Shown piece by piece: positions 1 through 5,482 of a DNA stretch of 5,482 nucleotides. Source of the stretch: Geobacteraceae bacterium (lineage in GTDB: Bacteria > Desulfobacterota > Desulfuromonadia > Desulfuromonadales > Geopsychrobacteraceae); contig JAMOPE010000448.1 of assembly GCA_027064785.1 (NCBI GenBank), positions 1 through 5,482 of the forward strand. The letters run 5' to 3'. The translations under genes were made by a program, and so were the position numbers. How positions within the stretch are numbered: position 1 is the stretch's first letter; each line of letters starts with the position of its first letter. The notes below the pieces were generated by a model. It did not search any database and was not told where the DNA came from. It worked only from the letters and a program-made list of their open reading frames with translations.

Positions 1-10
1 GAGGTGTCAT
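1..10 (-). CDS. Possible start of a downstream minus-strand gene, cut by the window edge
   Basis: Just beyond the TAG stop of the thioredoxin-like gene, the minus strand has an ATG at 10-8 preceded by GGAAGG with a six-base gap, a reasonable ribosome binding site. Only three codons (Met-Thr-Pro) lie inside the window, so no product can be named. If real, it would be transcribed together with the thioredoxin-like lipoprotein. Membrane thiol transporters of the CcdA/DsbD kind are common partners of such lipoproteins, but nothing here shows that this is one. Confidence 0.35.
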
Positions 11-12
11 AT

Positions 13-423
13 CTAACCTTCCGGGATCAACTTGAGCAGCTCGCGGATTGTTTCGGCGCGGTGGACTCCCGGTGACAACCGTCGAACTTCCTTGCCATTG
101 CGATCAGCGAGGAGAATCGTCGGTAAACCACGGATTCCATAGGCTGCAAACAATTGGGCGTCGGCTTTAACATTGGTTTTAACCGGCCGGATAATGACTT
201 TCCCGTCAAGGTCAGCTGACATTTGGTTGAGGATATCGGCCTGCATTCGACACGGCCCGCCATTGGGGTTGATAAAGAAAACCAGCAAATGTTTCGCGTC
301 CTGTTGGCTGGTTCGCGTAGTTGTTTTCTGCGGTGCCGTTTGAGTTGTTGTTTGAGCAGGCTGATCCTGTGAGCAGCCGAATAGTGTGACAATCGCAAGT
401 AGAATAATAAATTTTTTCAACAT
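13..423 (-). CDS. Thioredoxin-fold lipoprotein with a one-cysteine GGPC motif
   Basis: A 136-residue protein that is probably exported and lipid-anchored on the periplasmic side. Residues 1-16 form a lipoprotein signal peptide (two Lys, then a hydrophobic stretch) ending in the lipobox L14-F-G-C17. Residues 18-44 are a Thr/Gln-rich linker. The thioredoxin-like domain follows: a strand (HLLVFFINP, 45-53), the active-site region N54-G-G-P-C58, and the cis-proline segment G99-L-P101-T before the last strands. The usual CxxC is GxxC: the first Cys is Gly55, encoded GGC, one base from TGC. With one Cys the protein could not cycle as a standard dithiol oxidoreductase; it might bind or relay through a mixed disulfide. 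The start is supported by AAAGGAG five bases upstream and by the signal peptide. The fold is clear, but the partner and reaction are unknown. It is divergent from the CBS/DUF294 gene. Confidence 0.88.
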   Translation of the reverse strand: MLKKFIILLAIVTLFGCSQDQPAQTTTQTAPQKTTTRTSQQDAKHLLVFFINPNGGPCRMQADILNQMSADLDGKVIIRPVKTNVKADAQLFAAYGIRGLPTILLADRNGKEVRRLSPGVHRAETIRELLKLIPEG

Positions 424-428
424 AGAAA

Positions 429-435
429 CTCCTTT
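429..435 (-). promoter_or_regulatory. Ribosome binding site of the thioredoxin-like gene
   Basis: The minus strand reads AAAGGAG, five bases before the ATG at 423-421. This supports the chosen start, which also places the signal peptide at the very N-terminus. Confidence 0.75.
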
Positions 436-446
436 GATTTTTCTTC

Positions 447-476
447 TGTATATGTGGATTTCTCTATATAAGTCAA
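447..476 (-). promoter_or_regulatory. Candidate sigma70-type promoter for the thioredoxin-like gene
   Basis: The minus strand has TTGACT (476-471) as a -35 and TATACA (452-447) as a -10, 18 bases apart. A one-base shift gives ATATAC at 17-base spacing. Transcription would begin near 440, leaving a short leader that includes the ribosome binding site. The region is very AT-rich, so chance matches are likely. Assigned by eye only. Confidence 0.4.
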
Positions 477-511
477 GTCGTGCAGTATTTTTTTATCGTC
501 TGTAGTATACT

Positions 512-524
512 TTATTAGTAATAA
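512..524. repeat. Short perfect palindrome next to the forward promoter
   Basis: TTATTA-G-TAATAA is a perfect 6+1+6 inverted repeat that ends one base before the TTGACA -35 element of the rightward promoter. It lies in the divergent intergenic region, where a regulator of either gene could bind. It contains only A/T in its arms, so it may be chance. Confidence 0.35.
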
Positions 525-552
525 TTGACAGATTCGGGTTGGAGTGTAGACT
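525..552 (+). promoter_or_regulatory. Candidate sigma70-type promoter for the CBS/DUF294 gene and the genes after it
   Basis: A consensus TTGACA (525-530) is followed 16 bases later by TAGACT (547-552), four of six matches to TATAAT. The start of transcription would fall near 559, giving a leader of about 40 bases before the ATG at 598. The perfect -35 and position directly upstream of a three-gene same-strand cluster make this the best promoter candidate in the window, although the -10 is imperfect and the spacing is one short of optimal. Confidence 0.5.
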
Positions 553-597
553 TTTACTTGAGAATACGCCACCGCAACATCGCTCCGGGGAGTTTTT

Positions 598-2043
598 ATG
601 TCTGATGAAGCCACTTTTTTCCTGCCGGTTAAAGACCACTGTCGACGAGATCTGATCACTTGCAATGTGAATGATACAGTTAAGGTTGCTGCAGAGATTA
701 TGCGTGGCAAGGGGATTTCCAGTCTGATTGCCTGTGATGATGCCACTCAGCCGGTCGGGATTATGACTGATCGGGATCTTCGGAATAAGGTGGTTGCCGG
801 GGGACTTGATGCGGAACAGGTCAAAGTTCATGAGGTGATGACGACGCCGGTTATTTCGGTGCGTGAGAACGATACCTTATTTGAAGTTCTCTACCAGATG
901 TCCAAACACCGGATTCACCGGGTTGGTGTGGTTGATGACAATAACGTTCTGGTTGGTCTGATCAATGAATCCGATATTATCCGTTTGCAGAACCGTTCTC
1001 CACAGCGATTGTTACAGGCAGTTGATGAAGCGGAATCGATTGCCGACCTGAAGAAAATCCACTTTGAAAGTGATCAGTTGGTGGTTTTTCTCAGTCGGAA
1101 TGGTGTTCGGACCCGTGATCTGGTTCAGATGATTTCACTGATTAACGATCAAATTGCTGGACAACTGATCCGGATCTTGCGCCAGGGACGGTTTACGACC
1201 ATGGGCCAAAAAAGTGCATTTCTGGTTTTAGGCAGTGAAGGTCGGCGTGAACAGACCCTCAAAACTGACCAGGACAACGCAATGATTATTGCGAATGATG
1301 CCAGTGCTGAAGAGGTTGCCGATATTGAGGCTTTTTCACACGTCCTGATTGATGCATTGATCGAAATCGGTGTTCCTGAGTGCCCCGGTGGAATTATGGC
1401 AAGAAATGAATTCTGGCGGCGCAGCTTGAGTGAGTGGGAAGGTGCAATTGAAGGCTGGATTGGAACGCCCAGTGGTCAGAATATCCTTAATTTCAGTATG
1501 TTTTCAGACATGCGGGCACTATGTGGTGATCGTAATCTTGAAGCACATCTCAAAAAATTTGTGATCGAAATCGCCGGAGAAAATTCGCTGTTTCTGGCAC
1601 GTATGGCACAGAACGCCTGTCGTTTTCATCCACCGTTGGGGATGTTTGGTCAGATTAAAACTGAAAAAGGGGGGACTCATCCGGGCAAGCTTGATCTCAA
1701 AAAAGCAGGTATTTTCGCACTGACTGAAGGGATTAAGATCATGGCACTCAGTGCCGGAATGCTGGGTGGCAGCACCTATGATCGGTTGGAATCTCTGGAA
1801 GAGCGGGGAATTTTTACTCAGGCCCAGGTCAACGATATCGAGGCAAGCTTTAATCTGCTGACCTTTCTGCGGTTGCGTGGGCAGGTTGATTCTGCTGCGG
1901 CCGGACGGGAAATTAGTAACTATATTTCACCAAGTTCCCTTGATCGGGTTGAGAAGGGCCGCTTGAAACTGGCTCTGGAGGTTGTCAAATCTTTTCAGGG
2001 GTTGCTCAGCCACCATTTTCAACTGAATATGTTGCGTAACTAG
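598..2043 (+). CDS. Two-CBS-domain protein with DUF294 (GlnD-like) nucleotidyltransferase domains
   Basis: A 481-residue soluble protein. Two CBS domains come first (about 14-68 and 76-130; note D58-R-D60 and V80-M81-T-T-P84); such pairs usually bind adenosine nucleotides and act as a regulatory module. A putative nucleotidyltransferase domain (DUF294, about 155-300) carries G212-S-E-G-R216-R-E218 and D224-Q-D226-N, the GS...DxD metal and nucleotide-binding pattern shared with GlnD, so catalysis is possible. The DUF294 C-terminal helical domain fills about 340-478. Many relatives are near 620-640 residues with a cyclic-nucleotide-binding domain in front; that part is absent here, and the 174 bases upstream hold no remnant. 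The start is backed by GGGGAG (587-592), five bases from the ATG. The substrate is unknown; uridylylation of PII should not be assumed. The first gene of a probable operon with the hemerythrin 26 bases on. Confidence 0.9.
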   Translation: MSDEATFFLPVKDHCRRDLITCNVNDTVKVAAEIMRGKGISSLIACDDATQPVGIMTDRDLRNKVVAGGLDAEQVKVHEVMTTPVISVRENDTLFEVLYQMSKHRIHRVGVVDDNNVLVGLINESDIIRLQNRSPQRLLQAVDEAESIADLKKIHFESDQLVVFLSRNGVRTRDLVQMISLINDQIAGQLIRILRQGRFTTMGQKSAFLVLGSEGRREQTLKTDQDNAMIIANDASAEEVADIEAFSHVLIDALIEIGVPECPGGIMARNEFWRRSLSEWEGAIEGWIGTPSGQNILNFSMFSDMRALCGDRNLEAHLKKFVIEIAGENSLFLARMAQNACRFHPPLGMFGQIKTEKGGTHPGKLDLKKAGIFALTEGIKIMALSAGMLGGSTYDRLESLEERGIFTQAQVNDIEASFNLLTFLRLRGQVDSAAAGREISNYISPSSLDRVEKGRLKLALEVVKSFQGLLSHHFQLNMLRN

Positions 2044-2053
2044 ATTTTTACGC

Positions 2054-2060
2054 AGGAGGT
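2054..2060 (+). promoter_or_regulatory. Strong ribosome binding site that decides the hemerythrin start
   Basis: AGGAGGT matches the anti-Shine-Dalgarno closely. It directly abuts an in-frame GTG at 2061, too close to be used, but lies nine bases before the ATG at 2070. The ATG start also puts the conserved Trp at residue 2, as usual for bacteriohemerythrins. Confidence 0.75.
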
Positions 2061-2069
2061 GTGCCGTTT

Positions 2070-2426
2070 ATGTGGTATAGCTCGGTCAAAGTCGGAATTG
2101 CTGAAATCGATATGGATCACAGTAATATCGACAGCATGCTGCAACTCTATTTCGCAGACAGAATCCCGCAGAATTATCTTGGGCAGATTCTGTCGAGCCT
2201 GATCAAGCATTTTTCCTTTGAAGAAGAGGTTGTTGTCGAACTCGGGCACGAGTTTCCTCCGGAGCACAAACAGGAGCACCAACGTCTGACCGCCCTTCTG
2301 GAAGAGATGATCGCCGGTTGGCAGGCGGGGCGCATCGATGGGAAAACGGCAGCCGAAGAGGTTCGATCTCTGTTGCTGGTTCACGTCACCGAATTTGATG
2401 TTGTGCTGGGGAAGACAACTTTCTGA
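2070..2426 (+). CDS. Bacteriohemerythrin, single-domain diiron oxygen-binding protein
   Basis: A 118-residue cytoplasmic four-helix protein with no signal peptide. All seven expected diiron ligands are present with normal spacing: H17 (in the VGIAEIDMDH stretch), H47 and E51 (HFSFE), H66 and H70 (HKQEH), H105 and D110 (HVTEFD). The family binds O2 reversibly at a non-heme diiron centre and serves in oxygen storage, delivery, scavenging or sensing; which applies here cannot be told. The DxDH in place of the more common DxQH and a GHEFP segment where others have a Tyr-containing loop are small departures. An upstream in-frame GTG at 2061 would give 121 residues but has no usable ribosome binding site. 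It sits 26 bases after the CBS/DUF294 gene and 25 bases before the NlpC/P60 lipoprotein gene, so it is probably the middle gene of one transcript. Confidence 0.93.
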   Translation: MWYSSVKVGIAEIDMDHSNIDSMLQLYFADRIPQNYLGQILSSLIKHFSFEEEVVVELGHEFPPEHKQEHQRLTALLEEMIAGWQAGRIDGKTAAEEVRSLLLVHVTEFDVVLGKTTF

Positions 2427-2451
2427 ACAAGTTATCTGTGGTTTTCTGGTT

Positions 2452-3261
2452 ATGATGATACGCCCTATTTTTTTCCGTACAGCTCTTCTTTCCCTCTTTC
2501 TGTTAGTCCTCTGCTCCTGTACCGCTCCTTCTCCGCCTGTGACACCACCACCTGCCGCTGAAATAGATCCGATTGCCGATATTCTGGGTGGTGCGGTACA
2601 AAAAGATGAGTCCCTTGCCAAAATGGGTTTTTCGACTCAGGTCGGCGCATTCAAGCAGCTTGATAACGCTGTCCGGCTGGAGCGACTACTGACTCAACGT
2701 GGTGTTGATGCCTATTACTTCCGCCATGAATCGGGATTGTATAAAGTTCGTTTTGGTAATCATCCCAACTATGATGCTGCCCGCTATGAAGCTGAAAGTT
2801 TACGAAAGCAGGGGATCGTCAGCCGGTTTTTTATTGTTACCCCCGAAAATTATGCGGCCGCCAAAATTAAACATAGTGGTCGTGGTGATTTGCGTCGCGA
2901 ACTGGTGGCAACGGCCCGCAGATTTCTCGGTGTTCCCTATCGCTGGGGTGGTGAAGATCGTAAAAACGGTTTTGATTGCAGCGGGCTGACAATGGTCAGC
3001 TATCGGCTCAACGGGCTTAATCTGCCACGGAATTCACGGGCTCAGTTCAAAGCGGGTCGTTATGTGAGTAAGAAGAACCTTCAACCCGGGGACTTGGTTT
3101 TCTTTGCCACCAAAGGAGGGAAACGAGTCACCCACGTTGGGATGTATGCGGGTCATGGAAAGTTTATCCACGCACCCCGCACCGGTAAAACAGTCCGGGT
3201 CGCAAGTTTATCGAGCCGTTTTTTCAAAAGAACTTATGTCGGAGGAAGAACGTATCTTTAA
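2452..3261 (+). CDS. SPOR and NlpC/P60 domain lipoprotein, probable peptidoglycan endopeptidase
   Basis: A 269-residue envelope lipoprotein. Residues 1-22 form a signal peptide with lipobox L20-C-S-C23, followed by a Pro-rich linker (24-36). A SPOR-like domain (about 58-130) begins MGFSTQVGAFKQLDNA; SPOR domains bind denuded glycan strands, often at division sites. The NlpC/P60 domain (about 147-269) has catalytic C176 in D175-C-S-G, H228 in THVGMY and H240 in FIHAPRTG. The C-to-H and H-to-H spacings (52 and 12) match the Spr/MepS family, which cuts stem-peptide cross-links. The reading frame is open upstream to an ATG at 2338, inside the hemerythrin gene, but that would bury the signal peptide; ATG 2452 or 2455 is preferred. 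No good Shine-Dalgarno precedes it, so coupling to hemerythrin translation (stop 25 bases upstream) is plausible. The role as hydrolase is strong; which bond it cuts is inferred. Confidence 0.92.
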   Translation: MMIRPIFFRTALLSLFLLVLCSCTAPSPPVTPPPAAEIDPIADILGGAVQKDESLAKMGFSTQVGAFKQLDNAVRLERLLTQRGVDAYYFRHESGLYKVRFGNHPNYDAARYEAESLRKQGIVSRFFIVTPENYAAAKIKHSGRGDLRRELVATARRFLGVPYRWGGEDRKNGFDCSGLTMVSYRLNGLNLPRNSRAQFKAGRYVSKKNLQPGDLVFFATKGGKRVTHVGMYAGHGKFIHAPRTGKTVRVASLSSRFFKRTYVGGRTYL

Positions 3262-3272
3262 GTCGATTGTGT

Positions 3273-3300
3273 TTGAGTTTTCCAGTGTAGACGATAGACT
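3273..3300 (+). promoter_or_regulatory. Candidate promoter for gltB
   Basis: In the 92-base gap after the NlpC/P60 gene, TTGAGT (3273-3278) and TAGACT (3295-3300) lie 16 bases apart, the same -10 and spacing as the candidate at 525-552. A transcript would begin near 3307, about 47 bases before the gltB ATG. No GC-rich hairpin with a T-run ends the preceding gene, so read-through into gltB is also possible. Confidence 0.4.
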
Positions 3301-3329
3301 TTAGCCATAAAATCGAAGTGTTTCCTTTT

Positions 3330-3342
3330 TTGTCACAGACAA
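3330..3342 (+). other. Small inverted repeat overlapping the gltB ribosome binding site
   Basis: TTGTC-ACA-GACAA is a 5-bp stem with a 3-base loop. Its right arm runs into AAGGA (3341-3345), and CC at 3324-3325 could pair with the GG at 3343-3344 across a T bulge. The weak A/T-rich stem might slightly hide the ribosome binding site, but it is too small to call a riboswitch or a terminator. Confidence 0.25.
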
Positions 3343-3345
3343 GGA
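3341..3345 (+). promoter_or_regulatory. Ribosome binding site of gltB
   Basis: AAGGA sits eight bases before the ATG at 3354. It supports this start, which leaves a ten-residue propeptide in front of the conserved catalytic Cys11. Confidence 0.7.
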
Positions 3346-3353
3346 CCAGATAT

Positions 3354-5482
3354 ATGAATCTTGCCGAACAATTTCGTGATAATTGCGGTTTTGGATTGTT
3401 GGCACAAATCCACAATCAGCCCAGTCATCAGCTACTCCATGATGCGATCAAAGCTTTAAGCCGGATGATGCACCGTGGTGCGATTGCTGCTGATGGGAAA
3501 ACCGGTGACGGTTGCGGGCTTCTCTGTTCGATGCCGCGGAAATTTATGCGGCGGGTTGCCGAGGACGAGGGTATTTCGTTGCCAAAGCAGTTTGCCGTGG
3601 CAACACTGTTTCTCAGTCGTCCCGCAACACAACTCGAACTGTTCCGGCAGCAGTGTGAAAAAAACGATCTGAGTATTCTCCTGACCCGGATTGTCCCTCT
3701 TGATACGGATGCGCTGGGCGAATATGCCTTAGAAAAACTGCCGAATATTGTTCAGCTGTTTGTTGTTCCATCGGCCCTGATAGCAACCCACCGTTTTGAA
3801 GCTCTGGTTTACCTGACCCGTAAAGAGGTGGAACATCAGCTTCAGGATGACCCCGATTTTTATATCGCCAGCTTTTCCAGCTCAGTTGTGTCGTACAAAG
3901 GGTTGGTGATGCCGACCTATATCGAAAAGCTTTTCCCCGATCTTCAGTGTGACGACTTTGAAATCTCTTTTGCCATGTTTCACCAGCGTTTTTCGACCAA
4001 CACCCTGCCCCAGTGGAAACTGGCACAGCCGCTGCGGGTGATTGCCCACAATGGTGAGATCAATTCAATCAAGGGAAACTGCTTTAAAGCATTGAATAAG
4101 TTTATCGATGCCGCCAGTCCGGTCTTTTCATCGACTGAGCTGGAGCGGATTTCGCCGATTCTTGAGTCGGGTGTCAGCGACAGTGCCAATCTCGATAATA
4201 TGGTGGAATTTCTGCTGGCGAACGGGGTCGATTTTTTCAAAGCAATTCGTTCGCTGGTTCCCCCGGCCCGTCACAATGTCGCCCATATTCCGGCGAAACT
4301 GCGGGCTTTTTATGAATACACCTCGGCAGCGTTTGAGCCGTGGGATGGCCCGGCAGCAGTCAGTTTGACCAACGGGCGGTATATCGGTTGTGTCCTCGAC
4401 CGCAACGGGTTGCGCCCGGCAAAATATGTCATTACCCGTGACGATCACCTTCTCATCAGCAGTGAATATGGTGTTCTCGACACCCCTGCTGAAAATATTC
4501 TCAAGCGTGGCCGGTTACAAAGTGGTGAAATGATCGCCGCCGATCTCAATCAGGGACAGATTTTCTTCCCCGAAGATATCGACCGTTACCTGATGGAATC
4601 ACAACCCTATGGTCGCTGGCTGACGGAGCATACTTACTATCTGCAGGAATTTATCGAGCGGCAGTTTGACGATTTGAGTGACTATCGTTATCCCGATCTC
4701 GATCGGTTGCAGCGATACCACAATATTACCAGCGAGATTGTCGATTTGGTGATTCGCACGATGATGAAAGAGGGGAAAGAACCGGTCGGTTCGATGGGTG
4801 ATGATTGCCCGCTGGCAGCCTTTTCGGATCAGCAGCGGAACTTTACCGATTTCTTCAAACAGAAGTTTGCCCAGGTGACCAACCCGCCGATTGATCCGCT
4901 GCGGGAAAAAGCGGTGATGTCAACGACGATCGGGTTTGGCGGTATCGGCAATCCGCTGATTGAAACCAAAGACCGTGCCCGGCGGTTGAAAAGTATTTCC
5001 CCAATCCTTTCTCACGAAATTTTTGAGGCACTCCTCTCTTTTGGCGATCCCGACCTGCCCCGTTACGAGGCGTGTTATAAGCACCGGACATTTTTTACCG
5101 GCTTCAGTCATGACCTTGAAACATCGTTGAAAACACTGGGTGAAATCGTTGTCGATGCGGTGGTAAATGATGATATCCGGATTATCATCCTCGATGATCG
5201 GGCCTTGTCAGCGGAGCAGAAACTGATCCCAATGGCACTGGTGGTCGGTTACATCAATCAGCAGTTGCTTAAAGCAAAACGCCGCCAGCAGGTGACGATT
5301 GTTGCCTGTACCGGCGAGGTGCTGGAACCCCATTCAGCCGCGGTGCTGGTTGGTTACGGCAGTGTTGCCCTTTATCCGTGGCTTCTTTATGCGACGGGTC
5401 TGGAGCTGTGTGAAAAAGCAGAACTGTCAGCCAAGGATATCCGCCAGTCGTTGAAACATATTTACGAAGCGTTGACGAAAGG
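3354..5482 (+). CDS. gltB: Glutamate synthase large (alpha) subunit, N-terminal part, open at the right edge
   Basis: The first 709 codons; the family runs to about 1,480-1,530 residues, so roughly half is missing. It makes two glutamates from glutamine and 2-oxoglutarate in the cytoplasm, with GltD supplying electrons. The glutaminase domain (class II, Ntn type) starts at C11 in DNCGFG, so residues 1-10 are a propeptide removed to free the Cys. Then come H40-R-G-A, T50-G-D-G, H210-Q-R-F-S-T-N-T217, H232-N-G-E-I-N237 and L348-D-R-N-G-L-R-P355. The central domain shows S480-M-G-D-D484 and A506-Q-V-T-N-P-P-I-D514. GDGCG and the overall motif order resemble the Escherichia coli type from memory. 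The conserved PHHFA is PHSAA here (H660-S661). The FMN and iron-sulfur parts lie past the edge, and gltD cannot be seen. A 92-base gap and its own possible promoter separate it from the NlpC/P60 gene. Confidence 0.94.
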   Translation, partial: MNLAEQFRDNCGFGLLAQIHNQPSHQLLHDAIKALSRMMHRGAIAADGKTGDGCGLLCSMPRKFMRRVAEDEGISLPKQFAVATLFLSRPATQLELFRQQCEKNDLSILLTRIVPLDTDALGEYALEKLPNIVQLFVVPSALIATHRFEALVYLTRKEVEHQLQDDPDFYIASFSSSVVSYKGLVMPTYIEKLFPDLQCDDFEISFAMFHQRFSTNTLPQWKLAQPLRVIAHNGEINSIKGNCFKALNKFIDAASPVFSSTELERISPILESGVSDSANLDNMVEFLLANGVDFFKAIRSLVPPARHNVAHIPAKLRAFYEYTSAAFEPWDGPAAVSLTNGRYIGCVLDRNGLRPAKYVITRDDHLLISSEYGVLDTPAENILKRGRLQSGEMIAADLNQGQIFFPEDIDRYLMESQPYGRWLTEHTYYLQEFIERQFDDLSDYRYPDLDRLQRYHNITSEIVDLVIRTMMKEGKEPVGSMGDDCPLAAFSDQQRNFTDFFKQKFAQVTNPPIDPLREKAVMSTTIGFGGIGNPLIETKDRARRLKSISPILSHEIFEALLSFGDPDLPRYEACYKHRTFFTGFSHDLETSLKTLGEIVVDAVVNDDIRIIILDDRALSAEQKLIPMALVVGYINQQLLKAKRRQQVTIVACTGEVLEPHSAAVLVGYGSVALYPWLLYATGLELCEKAELSAKDIRQSLKHIYEALTK

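Noticed and set aside
493..831. Minus-strand frames (417-746 and 493-831) across the intergenic region into the CBS gene
   Set aside because: They run antisense through the first CBS domain and through the candidate promoters, without a ribosome binding site or recognisable protein features.
598..2043. Calling the CBS/DUF294 gene glnD
   Set aside because: It is about half the length of GlnD (near 900 residues), has CBS domains in front, and lacks the HD and ACT domains expected in GlnD. Only the nucleotidyltransferase pattern is shared.
2338..2451. An upstream extension of the NlpC/P60 gene to the ATG at 2338
   Set aside because: It would overlap the hemerythrin gene and put 38 residues before a clear lipoprotein signal peptide. 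The start at 2452 places the signal at the N-terminus.
2040..2621. A 193-codon open frame on the minus strand
   Set aside because: It lies antisense to the hemerythrin gene and the start of the NlpC/P60 gene, both with clear conserved residues. Its translation is Arg/Ser-rich and shows no recognisable motif.
3320..3334. The T-run before gltB as a Rho-independent terminator
   Set aside because: No GC-rich stem precedes the T-run; the only inverted repeat lies after it and is A/T-rich.
3613..4026. A 137-codon open frame on the minus strand inside gltB
   Set aside because: The opposite strand has continuous GltB homology here, including the HQRFSTNT motif. The minus-strand translation looks like a compositional shadow.

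Overview
The window looks like ordinary chromosome from a Gram-negative bacterium. Two proteins carry lipoprotein signal peptides, one of them a SPOR plus NlpC/P60 envelope lipoprotein. The mix of a CBS/DUF294 nucleotidyltransferase, a bacteriohemerythrin, a thioredoxin-like lipoprotein and a proteobacterial-type glutamate synthase fits Desulfuromonadales-like (Geobacter/Desulfuromonas/Pelobacter) bacteria best. This placement is inferred from gene content, not from a search. Base composition and codon use look even throughout, and I see no transposon, phage, CRISPR array, tRNA or rRNA.

Layout. On the minus strand at the left end is a thioredoxin-fold lipoprotein (13-423). A possible next gene starts at position 10 and runs off the left edge. 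A divergent intergenic region (424-597) holds candidate promoters in both directions and a small AT-rich palindrome. Rightward from 598 come three closely spaced plus-strand genes: a two-CBS-domain/DUF294 nucleotidyltransferase-like protein (598-2043), a single-domain hemerythrin (2070-2426) and a SPOR/NlpC-P60 lipoprotein (2452-3261). The gaps of 26 and 25 bases suggest co-transcription. After a 92-base gap with its own candidate promoter and a good ribosome binding site comes the first 709 codons of glutamate synthase large subunit (gltB, 3354 to the right edge), which has no stop inside the window.

How they fit together. The three-gene cluster may join nucleotide or ligand sensing (CBS/DUF294), oxygen or diiron chemistry (hemerythrin) and peptidoglycan trimming (NlpC/P60), but co-location is the only link visible. 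gltB is central nitrogen assimilation and is probably a separate unit, or expressed by read-through plus its own promoter. A regulatory connection between a GlnD-like domain protein and nitrogen assimilation is tempting but unsupported beyond proximity.

I found no clear sign of a new multi-gene system. The points most worth checking are the one-cysteine thioredoxin motif (GGPC), the DUF294 protein without the usual N-terminal cyclic-nucleotide domain, the hemerythrin inside this small cluster, two similarly built candidate promoters, and a substitution in a normally conserved His-His motif of GltB.
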